64,000 nucleotides of DNA from positions 187,292 through 251,291 of the forward strand of contig NZ_LMOV01000023.1 of assembly GCF_001424265.1 (NCBI RefSeq), read 5' to 3'. Source of the stretch: Acidovorax sp. Leaf160. GTDB lineage: Bacteria > Pseudomonadota > Gammaproteobacteria > Burkholderiales > Burkholderiaceae_C. Both the position numbers and the translations under genes were made by a program. How positions within the stretch are numbered: position 1 is the first letter of the stretch; each line of letters starts with the position of its first letter. Shown here piece after piece: positions 47,463-55,854 of the stretch. The notes beneath the pieces were generated by a model, which was given only the letters and a program-made list of their open reading frames with translations, made no database searches and was not told the origin of the DNA.

Positions 47463-48692
47463 TCACTGCGCCTTCGCGCCGTCCTCGAACCAGCGCTTGA
47501 CCAGCGCGCGCTCGCCATCGGTGATGCCGGTGGCGTTGTTCATGGGCATGAGCTTTTGCACCACCACCTGCTGGTAGATGGCCTGCGCGTGCTGCTGCAC
47601 TGCCGCCGGCGAATCCACCCGCAGGTTCTTCATCTGCACCTGCTCGCCATGGCAGAGGTAGCAGCGCTGCGCCAGCACCGGCTGCAACTGGTCGTAGCCC
47701 ACGGGCTGTGCCGCCGGCGCAGGGGCGCCCGCGGCCGTGGAGGCGGCAGGCGTGGCAGGCACCACGGAAGGCTTCAAGCCGACGATGGTGCCGATGATCA
47801 CCGCCAGCCCCACCAGCGCGTACGGCAGCGGATGCGCATTGCGGCCCAGCTTCCAGCCGTGGCGCATCACGAAGAACTGGCGGATGGACGCGCCCGCGAA
47901 CATCATCAGGATGAGGATGAGCCAGTTCTGCGGATGGCTCCAGGTGAAGCTGTAGTGGTTGGACAGCATGCAGAACAGCACCGGCAGCGTGAAGTAGGTG
48001 TTGTGCACGCTGCGCTGCTTGCCGCGCTTGCCGTGGATCGGGTCCACCGGCTGGCCGGCCTTCATCTGCGCGATGACCTTGCGCTGGCCGGGGATGATCC
48101 AGAAGAACACGTTGGCGCTCATGGCGGTGGCGATCATGGCGCCCACCAGCAAAAAGGCGGCGCGCCCGGCGAACCAGTGGCAGGCCAGCCACGAGGCCAC
48201 GCACACCAGCACGAAGACCAGCGCTCCGACGATGGCGTCGCCCTTCTTGCGCTGCCCGAACACGCGGCAGATCGCGTCGTACAGCAACCAGAAAACGACC
48301 AGGAAGCCCAGCGCCACCACGATGGCGGTGGCGGGCGCCCAGTCCATGCGCGACTTGTCGATGAGGTAGGTGCTGGCGCTCCAGAGGTACGACACGGTGA
48401 AGAGCGCGAAGCCGCTGATCCAGGTGCTGTAGCTCTCCCAGAAGAACCAGTGCAGGTGCTTCGGCAGTTGGGGCGGCGCGCCCGCGAACTTGACCGGGTG
48501 GTAGAAGCCGCCGCCGTGCACGGCCCAGAGTTCGCCGCTGACGCCCTGCTTCTTCAGGTCGTCATCGACCGGCGGGGTGAGGCTGGAGTCGAGGAAGACG
48601 AAATAGAACGACGAGCCGACCCAGGCGATGGCGGTGATGACGTGGACCCAGCGCAAGAGCAGGTTGGCCCAGTCGAGAAGGTAGCTTTCCAT
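47463..48692 (-). CDS. puuD: Membrane urate oxidase PuuD with cytochrome c domain
   Basis: 409 residues. Eight or nine membrane helices (LLDWANLLLRWVHVITAIAW, WISGFALFTVSYLWSAS, ATAIVVALGFLVVFWLL) with conserved Trp/His (WVHVITAIAWVGSSF, HLHWFFWESYSTW), then a linker and a C-terminal cytochrome c with heme site CYLCHG (CxxCH) and the distal Met in NLRV..QKLMPMNNATGIT. PuuD oxidises urate to 5-hydroxyisourate and passes electrons to the respiratory chain through its heme, unlike soluble cofactor-free uricase. Same strand as xdhC upstream; together with uraH and puuE it gives a full urate route. Confidence 0.92.
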   Translation of the reverse strand: MESYLLDWANLLLRWVHVITAIAWVGSSFYFVFLDSSLTPPVDDDLKKQGVSGELWAVHGGGFYHPVKFAGAPPQLPKHLHWFFWESYSTWISGFALFTVSYLWSASTYLIDKSRMDWAPATAIVVALGFLVVFWLLYDAICRVFGQRKKGDAIVGALVFVLVCVASWLACHWFAGRAAFLLVGAMIATAMSANVFFWIIPGQRKVIAQMKAGQPVDPIHGKRGKQRSVHNTYFTLPVLFCMLSNHYSFTWSHPQNWLILILMMFAGASIRQFFVMRHGWKLGRNAHPLPYALVGLAVIIGTIVGLKPSVVPATPAASTAAGAPAPAAQPVGYDQLQPVLAQRCYLCHGEQVQMKNLRVDSPAAVQQHAQAIYQQVVVQKLMPMNNATGITDGERALVKRWFEDGAKAQ

Positions 48693-48851
48693 AGGTTCTC
48701 AACTTTCCGGCGGCGCGTGGGGCGCCGCCCGGTGCAACCTGCTCACCACTGCGGGCGCTCTGAGCAGTCGAATGGGGCCGCGCACCTTGGCGGATTGTCT
48801 GGGGGACGATTCGCCGGGGCACCGCTGCGACCTGATTTTTGTGACACGAAG

Positions 48852-48859
48852 TGTATGCA
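48852..48859. promoter_or_regulatory. Possible GntR operator half-conserved, xdhC-puuD gap
   Basis: AAGTGTATGCAG (core TGTATGCA) in the gap 160 bp ahead of puuD. Differs by one base from the TGTATACA core seen near uraH. Confidence 0.35.
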
Positions 48860-48921
48860 GGAATTGTTCCCACGGCCAGCACGCCCAGCCCTCTCACGCG
48901 CCGCGGTTGGCTGCGGCGTGC

Positions 48922-49764
48922 CTACCCCAGGCCTTCGGCGACCTGCAGCAGCTGCGCCGCCACGGCGACGGCGATCACTTCCGGCGCCTTGCCGGTGATG
49001 CCCGGCTGTCCGATCGGGCAGGTGATGCCGGCCAGCTCGGCTTCGGTGAAACCGCGCTCCCCCAGGCGCCGGCGAAAGGTCGCCCATTTGGTGCGGCTGC
49101 CGATCAGGCCGATGAAGGGCAGGTCGCCGCGCGTGCGGCGGCGCTGCAGGCAGGCGGCGACCACGTCCAGGTCTTCGGCGTGGCTGAAGCTCATCACCAG
49201 CACCAGGGACCCCGGCGCCAGCGTGGGCACCGCGCCCTGCACGGGTTCGGAGTGCTCGCAGACGGTGCCGGGCGGCGCGTCGTCCGGGAAGATGCCGTCG
49301 CGGCTGTCTATCCAGTGCAGCGCGAAAGGCAGCGGCGCCAGCACCCGCGCCAGCGCATGGCCGACATGGCCGCCGCCGAAGAGCGCCACCGGACAGCCGT
49401 GGGGCGCGAGGCGCTCGCGCAGCGCCGGCAGCTCGGCCGCCGTGATGCACTCGAGCCGCACCCGCACCACGCCGCCGCAGCACTGCCCCAGGCTGGGGCC
49501 CAGCGCGTGGCGCACCAGCAGGCTGGCGGGAGCGCCGGCGGGCCGGGCCGTGGCCAGCCAGTCGCGCGCATCGGCGATCGACTGCCATTCGAGATGGCCG
49601 CCGCCGATGGTGCCGATGACTGGCCCGCCACCGCCGAACACGGCCATCCAGGCGCCGGCCTCCCGCGGGGCCGAGCCTTGGGTAGACTCCACCGTCACCA
49701 GGCAGGCCGGTGCGCCGGCCAGGTTTTCCTGCAGACGCTGCCACGCCGTCTTATCGCCACCCAT
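48922..49764 (-). CDS. xdhC: Xanthine dehydrogenase accessory protein XdhC
   Basis: 280 residues. N-terminal APCLVTVESTQGSAPREAG-like segment (ACLVTVESTQGSAPREAGAW), IGGGHLEW, and QCCGGVVRVRLE with the conserved Cys pair, followed by a Rossmann domain (VALFGGGHVGHALARVLAPL) and FIGLIGSRTKWATFRRRL. XdhC binds and sulfurates molybdenum cofactor and inserts it in xanthine dehydrogenase. xdhA/xdhB are not in the window; they would be expected to lie elsewhere. Same strand as puuD, which follows. Confidence 0.93.
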   Translation of the reverse strand: MGGDKTAWQRLQENLAGAPACLVTVESTQGSAPREAGAWMAVFGGGGPVIGTIGGGHLEWQSIADARDWLATARPAGAPASLLVRHALGPSLGQCCGGVVRVRLECITAAELPALRERLAPHGCPVALFGGGHVGHALARVLAPLPFALHWIDSRDGIFPDDAPPGTVCEHSEPVQGAVPTLAPGSLVLVMSFSHAEDLDVVAACLQRRRTRGDLPFIGLIGSRTKWATFRRRLGERGFTEAELAGITCPIGQPGITGKAPEVIAVAVAAQLLQVAEGLG

Positions 49765-49873
49765 TCAAGTCCTTCCATGTGCCAAGCCGCCCGCCCCATG
49801 CCGAGTCGCCTGGCCTGCGGCCTGGCGCGCCGGGATGGCGCCAGCAGCACAGCATAGCGAGCGATTCCCCACC

Positions 49874-50419
49874 ATGACCCAGCCGCCCTCGCCTCCCAAG
49901 CCCTCGCGCCGCAAGCGCCCCTTCTGGTTGCCGGCCAGCGTGATGGCGGCCGTCGCCGCGCTGATGAGCGCCTGCCGCCCGCCCACCGCGCCCACGCGCC
50001 CCGAGGAAGCGCTCCCCGCCAGCAGCGAGACCCCGGCCGTCGTCGGTCCGGTGCCGTCCGAAACAGGCTCGGCCCGCACGTCCGCCGCCGCCACGCCGCG
50101 CGCCTATCGCCAGGACGCCGCCACGCACCTGTACGGCCTGAATGCCGACCGCATCCACAAGGGCAAGCTGCCCCCGCTGCTCTACGCCATCGGCGTGCTG
50201 GAAGTGGACATCGACAAGGCCGGCCGGGTGACCGCCGTGCGCTGGCTGCGCGCGCCGCGCCACGCGCCGGAGGTGATGAAGGAGATCGAGCGCATGGTGC
50301 GCGAAGCCGCGCCCTTCCCGGCGCCGGCGCGCATGGGAAAGGTCACCTACACCGACACCTGGCTGTGGGACAAATCGGGCCGCTTCCAGCTCGACACCAA
50401 GACCGAGGGGCAGCTCTGA
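49874..50419 (+). CDS. TonB C-terminal-like envelope protein, unknown
   Basis: 181 residues. A basic N-terminus and hydrophobic stretch (FWLPASVMAAVAALMSAC) that could be a lipoprotein signal with a weak lipobox (MSAC) or an anchor. A Pro/Ala/Ser linker leads to a domain LEVDIDKAGRVTAVRWLRAP, EVMKEIERMVREAAPFPAPA, TYTDTWLWDKSGRFQLDT, which resembles the TonB C-terminal fold. It is not a typical TonB (no XPXPEP region). Role unknown; divergent from xdhC. Confidence 0.7.
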   Translation: MTQPPSPPKPSRRKRPFWLPASVMAAVAALMSACRPPTAPTRPEEALPASSETPAVVGPVPSETGSARTSAAATPRAYRQDAATHLYGLNADRIHKGKLPPLLYAIGVLEVDIDKAGRVTAVRWLRAPRHAPEVMKEIERMVREAAPFPAPARMGKVTYTDTWLWDKSGRFQLDTKTEGQL

Positions 50420-50511
50420 AAAAAGCAGTGGATGGCCGGCCCGGCAAGCGCGCAGCACGGCGGCTCCATCCCGCGCCCTGACGGCGTGCGGCGCCGGCCC
50501 GGCGCGGCGCG

Positions 50512-50862
50512 TCAGGAGCCGCGATAGGTGGAATAGCTCCAGGGGCTCACCAACAACGGCACGTGGTAGTGCTGGTCGGCATGCGCAACGCCGAAGTCCA
50601 GGTGCACCACGTCGAGGAAATTGGGTTCGGGCAATTCCACGCCGCGCGCCTGGAAGTACCCCGCCACCTCGAAGCTCAGGCGGTAGGTGCCGGCGCGCAG
50701 GCTGGCGTTGTCGAACAGCGGCGCGTCGGTGCGGCCGTCGTAGTTGAGCACCAGCCGGCGGATCAGCGTCACCTGCCCGCCAGCGGTCGAATACAGGGAC
50801 ACGACCATGCCGGCGGCCGGGCAGCCGTGCATGGTGTCGAGGACGTGGGTGCTGAGGCCCAT
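50512..50862 (-). CDS. uraH: 5-hydroxyisourate hydrolase
   Basis: 116 residues, transthyretin-like. Signature N-terminal [25 protein letters not shown], and the C-terminal YRGS end ([11 protein letters not shown]), with catalytic His in THVLD and HYHVPLLVS. It hydrolyses 5-hydroxyisourate, the product of PuuD, to OHCU. The start is 49 bp from a perfect palindrome shared with the divergent GntR gene. Confidence 0.95.
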   Translation of the reverse strand: MGLSTHVLDTMHGCPAAGMVVSLYSTAGGQVTLIRRLVLNYDGRTDAPLFDNASLRAGTYRLSFEVAGYFQARGVELPEPNFLDVVHLDFGVAHADQHYHVPLLVSPWSYSTYRGS

Positions 50863-50910
50863 AGGGAATCTCCTGTGATTTCGGGCACCGGGCGGATCGC
50901 CGTGTGGACC

Positions 50911-50928
50911 AAAAGTGTATACACTTTT
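50911..50928. promoter_or_regulatory. 18-bp perfect palindrome, probable GntR operator
   Basis: AAAAGTGTATACACTTTT, a perfect palindrome, 27 bp before the GntR ATG and 49 bp before the uraH start, i.e. where both promoters meet. It is much richer in A/T than its surroundings. GntR-family operators with a GTATAC core are common, so autoregulation and control of uraH is likely. Confidence 0.75.
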
Positions 50929-50954
50929 AGCCAGCCCGCGCCTGCCTATCTTCC

Positions 50955-51632
50955 ATGGAACCCTCCTCCACCAGCGCCATCGTCGAATCGCTCACCCGGG
51001 CGATCGCCACGCACCGGCTGCAGCCCGGCACCAAGCTGGCCGAGCAGAAGCTGGCCGATCACTTCGGCGTGTCGCGCACCCTGGTGCGGCAGGCACTCTT
51101 CCAGCTGGCGCAGAACCGGCTGGTCACGCTGGAGCCTGCGCGCGGGGCCTTCGTCTCCACCCCGTCGGAAGACGAGGCCCGCCAGGTCTTCGCCGTGCGC
51201 CGCATGCTGGAGGCCGAGATGACGCGCGCCTTCGTGCAGAGCAGCACGCCGGCCAAGATCCGTGCGCTGCGCGACCACGTGCGGCGCGAGCAGACGGCCG
51301 TCGAAGGCACCGACGCCACCAGCCGCACCGAGCTGCTGGGTGACTTCCACGTGCGCATGGCCGAGCTGATGGGCAACGAAGTGCTGGCGCAGCTGCTGGG
51401 CGACCTGATCTCGCGCTGCGCCCTCATCACGCTGATGTACCAGTCCGCCAGCGCCGCCGCCCATTCGCACGAAGAGCACGGCGCCATCGTCGATGCGCTG
51501 GCCCGGCGCGACGAGGCGCTGGCCGTGCAGTTGATGCAGGCCCATTTGCTGCATGTGGAACAAAGCCTGGCCTTCGACCAGAAGCGCCCCCTGAACGATC
51601 TGTCCGTGGCCCTGTCGCCGCTGCAACCCTGA
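50955..51632 (+). CDS. GntR family transcription regulator (FadR/FCD type), purine locus
   Basis: 225 residues. Winged helix: [40 protein letters not shown] (recognition helix) and [21 protein letters not shown]-terminal FCD all-helical domain with the metal-binding [20 protein letters not shown] and the ligand pocket above. The gene begins 27 bp after a perfect palindrome and ends 9 bp before puuE, so it is probably cotranscribed with the allantoin genes and controls them, with an intermediate such as urate or allantoin as signal (inference). Confidence 0.9.
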   Translation: MEPSSTSAIVESLTRAIATHRLQPGTKLAEQKLADHFGVSRTLVRQALFQLAQNRLVTLEPARGAFVSTPSEDEARQVFAVRRMLEAEMTRAFVQSSTPAKIRALRDHVRREQTAVEGTDATSRTELLGDFHVRMAELMGNEVLAQLLGDLISRCALITLMYQSASAAAHSHEEHGAIVDALARRDEALAVQLMQAHLLHVEQSLAFDQKRPLNDLSVALSPLQP

Positions 51633-51641
51633 CCGCCCATC

Positions 51642-52595
51642 ATGACGCTCTACGACTCCACCCTGCCCTACCCGCGCGACCTGGCCGGCTACGGCCGCAA
51701 CCCGCCGCACGCCCGCTGGCCCGGCGGCGCGCGCATCGCCGTGCAGTTCGTGCTGAACTACGAAGAGGGCGGCGAGAACAGCGTGCTGCATGGCGACGCG
51801 GGCAGCGAGCAGTTCCTCTCGGAAATGTTCAACCCCGCGGCCTACCCCGAGCGCCACATCAGCATGGAAGGCATCTACGAATACGGCTCCCGGGCCGGCG
51901 TGTGGCGGCTGCTGCGCGAATTCGAGCGCCGCGGCCTGCCGCTCACCGTGTTCGGCGTGGCCACCGCACTGCAGCGCCACCCCGACGTGACGGCCGCCTT
52001 CGGCGAGCTGGGCCACGACATCGCCTGCCACGGCCTGAAGTGGATCCACTACCAGAACATTCCGGAAGACGTGGAGCGCGCCCACATGGCCGAGGCGATG
52101 GAGATCATCCAGCGCCTGACCGGCCAGCGCCCCCTGGGCTGGTACACCGGCCGCGACAGCCCGCGCACGCGCCGCCTGGTGGCCGACTACGGCGGCTTCG
52201 CCTACGACAGCGACTACTACGGCGACGACCTGCCCTTCTGGATGAAGGTGCAGAAGACCGATGGCAGCGCCGTGTCGCAGCTGATCGTGCCCTACACGCT
52301 GGACTGCAACGACATGCGCTTCGCGCTGCCGCAGGGCTATTCGCATGCCGACCCGTTCTTCCAGTACATGCGCGACACGTTCGATGCGCTGTACGCCGAG
52401 GGCGACCCGGCCGGCGACGACCGCCCGAAGATGATGAGCATCGGCATGCACTGCCGCCTGCTGGGCCGGCCCGGCCGCATCACCGCGCTGCAGCGCTTCC
52501 TCGACCACATCCAGCAGCACGACAAGGTGTGGGTGTGCCGCCGCATCGACCTGGCGCAACACTGGGCGCAGCAGCACCCTGCGCCGGCCCTCTGA
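51642..52595 (+). CDS. puuE: Allantoinase PuuE (polysaccharide-deacetylase type)
   Basis: 317 residues, NodB-like fold but of the PuuE branch: LPYPRDLAGYGRNPPHARWP, the VNYEEGGENSVLHGD-like QFVLNYEEGGENSVLHGD, MEGIYEYGSRAGVWRLLREF, ELGHDIACHGLKWIHYQNIP and GWYTGRDSPRTRRL. PuuE opens the allantoin ring to allantoate without a metal, unrelated to AllB-type allantoinase. Followed 71 bp downstream by the fused uraD-allC gene, so urate to ureidoglycolate steps are encoded in order. Confidence 0.93.
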   Translation: MTLYDSTLPYPRDLAGYGRNPPHARWPGGARIAVQFVLNYEEGGENSVLHGDAGSEQFLSEMFNPAAYPERHISMEGIYEYGSRAGVWRLLREFERRGLPLTVFGVATALQRHPDVTAAFGELGHDIACHGLKWIHYQNIPEDVERAHMAEAMEIIQRLTGQRPLGWYTGRDSPRTRRLVADYGGFAYDSDYYGDDLPFWMKVQKTDGSAVSQLIVPYTLDCNDMRFALPQGYSHADPFFQYMRDTFDALYAEGDPAGDDRPKMMSIGMHCRLLGRPGRITALQRFLDHIQQHDKVWVCRRIDLAQHWAQQHPAPAL

Positions 52596-52601
52596 TTCAT
52601 G

Positions 52602-52652
52602 CCAAAACGGCCTCTGGCGCCCGCAAATTCTGCGCCTATAGCTCACTTTTCA
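52602..52652. repeat. Dispersed Comamonadaceae repeat, decayed copy 5
   Basis: AAAACGGCCTCTGGCGCCCG, AAATTCTGCGCCTATAGCTC: keeps the GGCCTCTNGCGC stem and TATAGC end of the family but not the inverted repeat. It provides the leader of the uraD-allC gene and borders its AGGAG. Confidence 0.5.
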
Positions 52653-52666
52653 GGAGCAATGCACCC

Positions 52667-54442
52667 ATGCCACTGACGCTGGAACAACTCAATGCCGCGC
52701 CGGCCGCCGAAGCCCTGGCGCTGCTGGACGGGCTCTACGAGCACTCGCCCTGGATCGCCGAAGCGGCGCTGGCCGAGCGGCCCTTCCGTTCGCTCGCGCA
52801 GCTCAAGTGCGCCATGGTGCGCGCGCTGGCGCAGGCGCCGCACGAAGCCAAGCTCGCGCTGATCCGCGCCCACCCCGAGCTGGCCGGCAAGGCGATGGTG
52901 GCGAAGTCGCTGACGGCCGAGTCCACCAACGAGCAGAACAAGGCAGGCCTGACGCAATGCACGCCCGAGGAATTCGCGCGCATCCAGCAGCTCAACGCCG
53001 ACTACAACGCGCGCTTCGGCTTCCCGTTCATCCTGGCCGTGCGGGGGCCGCGCGGCACGGGCCTGCCCAAGCAGGAAATCATCGAGACCTTCGCCCGCCG
53101 CCTGAGCCACCCGGTGGACTTCGAGATGGCCGAGGCGCTGCGCAACATCCACCGCATCGCCGAGATCCGCCTGAACGACAAGTTCGGCTACCAGCCCACG
53201 CTCGGCAACGACGTGTGGGACTGGCAGGAAAAGCTGGCCACGCACAGCGACCCCGGCTTCGCCGAGCTGGGCCAGCTCACCGTCACCTACCTGACCGACG
53301 CGCACCGCGCCTGCGCGCAGCGCATCAGCCACTGGATGCGCGACTGCGGCTTCGACGAGGTCGAGGTGGATGCGGTGGGCAACGTGGTGGGGCGCTATCA
53401 CGGCGAGACGCCCGACGCCAAGATGCTCATGACAGGGTCGCACTACGACACGGTGCGCAATGGCGGCAAATACGACGGGCGCCTGGGCATCTTCGTGCCC
53501 ATGGCCTGCGTGCGCGAGCTGCACCGCGCCGGCCGCCGCCTGCCCTTCGGCATCGAGGTGGTGGGCTTCGCCGAGGAGGAAGGCCAGCGCTACAAGGCCA
53601 CCTTCCTGGGCTCGGGCGCGCTCATCGGCCACTTCAACCACGCCTGGCTCGACCAGCAGGACGCGGACGGCATCACCATGCGCGAGGCCATGCAGCATGC
53701 GGGCCTGTGCGTGGACGACATCCCCAAGCTGCAGCGCGATGCCGCGCGCTACCTGGGCTTCATCGAAGTGCACATCGAGCAGGGCCCGGTGCTGAACGAG
53801 CTGGACATTCCGCTCGGCGTGGTCACCTCCATCAACGGCGGCGTGCGCTATGTCTGCGAGATGACCGGCATGGCCAGCCACGCCGGCACCACGCCCATGG
53901 GCCGCCGGCGCGACGCCGCCGTGGGCGTGGCCGAACTGGCGCTCTATGTGGAGGCGCGCGCCGCGCAGGATGGCGACTCCGTCGGCACCATCGGCCAGCT
54001 GCAGGTGCCCAGCGGGTCCATCAACGTGGTGCCGGGCCGTTGCCTCTTCAGCCTGGACCTGCGTGCGCCCACCGATGCGCAACGCGATGCGCTGGAGCGC
54101 GACGTGCTGGCCGAACTGGCCGCCATCGCCCAGCGCCGGGGCCTGAGCTACCAGGCCGAGCAGGCCATGAAGGCAGCGGCAGCGCCCAGCGCGCCGGCCT
54201 GGCAGCAGCGCTGGGAGCGCGCGGTGGAAGCGCTGGGCGTGCCCGTCTTCCGCATGCCCAGCGGCGCCGGCCACGATGCGATGAAACTGCACGAAATCAT
54301 GCCGCAGGCCATGCTGTTCACGCGCGGCCTGAACGGCGGCATCAGCCACAACCCGCTGGAGAGCACGACCGCCGACGACATGCAGCTGGCCGTCGATGCC
54401 TTCACCCACGTATTGAACCAACTCGCCACGGAAACCCGATGA
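52667..54442 (+). CDS. uraD-allC: Fused OHCU decarboxylase / allantoate amidohydrolase
   Basis: 591 residues. Residues 1-165 are OHCU decarboxylase (UraD): IRAHPELAGKAMVAKSLTAE, STNEQNKAGLTQCTPEEF, RFGFPFILAVRG, EIIETFARRL, with the catalytic His in AHPELA. Residues 175-591 are an M20-type allantoate amidohydrolase (AllC): GSHYDTVRNGGKYDGRLGIF with zinc His and Asp, AEEEGQRYKATFLGSG, FIEVHIEQGPVLNELDIPLG, GTTPMGRRRDAA, and PSGAGHDAM. One polypeptide thus covers a step before and a step after allantoinase. AGGAG lies 12 bp before the chosen ATG. No frameshift at the joint. Confidence 0.93.
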   Translation: MPLTLEQLNAAPAAEALALLDGLYEHSPWIAEAALAERPFRSLAQLKCAMVRALAQAPHEAKLALIRAHPELAGKAMVAKSLTAESTNEQNKAGLTQCTPEEFARIQQLNADYNARFGFPFILAVRGPRGTGLPKQEIIETFARRLSHPVDFEMAEALRNIHRIAEIRLNDKFGYQPTLGNDVWDWQEKLATHSDPGFAELGQLTVTYLTDAHRACAQRISHWMRDCGFDEVEVDAVGNVVGRYHGETPDAKMLMTGSHYDTVRNGGKYDGRLGIFVPMACVRELHRAGRRLPFGIEVVGFAEEEGQRYKATFLGSGALIGHFNHAWLDQQDADGITMREAMQHAGLCVDDIPKLQRDAARYLGFIEVHIEQGPVLNELDIPLGVVTSINGGVRYVCEMTGMASHAGTTPMGRRRDAAVGVAELALYVEARAAQDGDSVGTIGQLQVPSGSINVVPGRCLFSLDLRAPTDAQRDALERDVLAELAAIAQRRGLSYQAEQAMKAAAAPSAPAWQQRWERAVEALGVPVFRMPSGAGHDAMKLHEIMPQAMLFTRGLNGGISHNPLESTTADDMQLAVDAFTHVLNQLATETR

Positions 54443-55668
54443 GCAACTACCAGTCACTCGACGCCTGGATCGACCAGCATTTCGACGAGGAAGTGCGCTT
54501 CCTGCAAGCCCTCGTGCAGGTGCCCACCGACACGCCCCCCGGCAACAACGCGCCCCATGCCGAGCGCACGGCCGAACTGCTCAAGGGCTTCGGCTTCGAG
54601 GCCGAGAAGCACGCCGTGCCCGAAGCCGAGGTGCGCGACTACGGCATGGAGTCGATCACCAACCTGATCGTGCGCCGCCCCTACGGCAGCGGCGGCAAGA
54701 CCATCGCCCTCAATGCCCACGGCGACGTGGTGCCGCCCGGCGAAGGCTGGACGCACGACCCCTACGGCGCGGAAATCGTTGATGGAAAGATGTACGGCCG
54801 CGCCACCGCCGTCAGCAAGAGCGACTTCGCCTCCTTCACCTTCGCCGTGCGGGCGCTCGAAGCCGTCGCCCAGCCAACGCAGGGCGCGGTGGAGCTGCAC
54901 TTCACCTACGACGAGGAATTCGGCGGCGAACTGGGCCCGGGCTGGCTGCTGAAGAAGGGGCTGACGAAGCCCGACCTGATGATCGCCGCCGGCTTCAGCT
55001 ACGAGGTGGTCACCGCGCACAACGGCTGCCTGCAAATGGAAGTGACCGTGCACGGCAAGATGGCCCATGCCGCCGTGCCGCACACGGGCGTGGACGCGCT
55101 GCAGGGCGCCGTGCACATCCTGAACGCGCTCTACAAGCAGAACACGGCCTACCAGCAGATCACCTCCAAGGTCGAGGGCATCAAGCACCCGTACCTGAAC
55201 GTGGGCCGCATCGAAGGCGGCACCAACACCAACGTCGTGCCCGGCAAGGTGGCGTTCAAGCTCGACCGCCGCATGATCCCGGAAGAGAACCCGGTCGACG
55301 TGGAAGCCGACATCCGCCGCGTGATCGCCGAGGCGGCTGCGGGCAAGCCCGGCATCACCGTGGAGATCAAGCGCCTGCTGCTGGCCCATTCGATGAAGCC
55401 GCTGGCCGGCAACGCGCCGCTGGTGGGCGCCCTCCAGCGCCACGGCGAAGCCCTGTTCGGTGCGCCCGTGCCGGCCATGGGCACGCCGCTCTATACCGAC
55501 GTGCGCCTCTATGGCGAGGCCGGCGTTCCCGGCGTGATCTACGGTGCCGGCCCGCGCACCGTGCTGGAGTCGCACGCCAAGCGCGCCGACGAACGGCTGG
55601 ACCTGGAAGACCTGCGCCGCGCGACCAAGGTGATCGCGCGGGCGCTGAGCGACCTGCTGGCGGCGTGA
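54439..55668 (+). CDS. M20 family metallopeptidase/deacylase
   Basis: 409 residues; ATG overlaps the uraD-allC stop (ATGA). Zinc ligands: LNAHGDVVPPGEGWTHDPYG (HxD), YDEEFGGELGPGW (Glu pair), and YTDVRLYGEAGVPGVIYGAG. Dimerisation domain holds VHGKMAHAAVPHTGVDALQG and GGTNTNVVPGKVAFKLDRR. It is an ArgE/DapE-like deacylase or dipeptidase distinct from the AllC domain upstream. It may process an N-acyl or carbamoyl compound in this pathway; the substrate is unknown. Confidence 0.85.
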   Translation: MSNYQSLDAWIDQHFDEEVRFLQALVQVPTDTPPGNNAPHAERTAELLKGFGFEAEKHAVPEAEVRDYGMESITNLIVRRPYGSGGKTIALNAHGDVVPPGEGWTHDPYGAEIVDGKMYGRATAVSKSDFASFTFAVRALEAVAQPTQGAVELHFTYDEEFGGELGPGWLLKKGLTKPDLMIAAGFSYEVVTAHNGCLQMEVTVHGKMAHAAVPHTGVDALQGAVHILNALYKQNTAYQQITSKVEGIKHPYLNVGRIEGGTNTNVVPGKVAFKLDRRMIPEENPVDVEADIRRVIAEAAAGKPGITVEIKRLLLAHSMKPLAGNAPLVGALQRHGEALFGAPVPAMGTPLYTDVRLYGEAGVPGVIYGAGPRTVLESHAKRADERLDLEDLRRATKVIARALSDLLAA

Positions 55669-55854
55669 TGCACCCAGCCGCGCCGTGGCGCGCCGCAGTG
55701 CTTGCGGCGCTGCGCACGGCGACGTAACCAAGTGCAGTAATCGGCCGGGGTTTGTAAAGCCCGGCCTAAACTCCTCGCGGGTTTCGGGGCGGCGGTCTTC
55801 ATGGCGGCCCGCCCCGCATTCAACGACGACCCGATCAACGAGGAGGATCTTTCC

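Noticed and set aside
50911-50928. Palindrome ahead of the GntR gene as a terminator for uraH
   Set aside because: It lies upstream of uraH (which is divergent) and has few G/C pairs, so an operator is the better reading.
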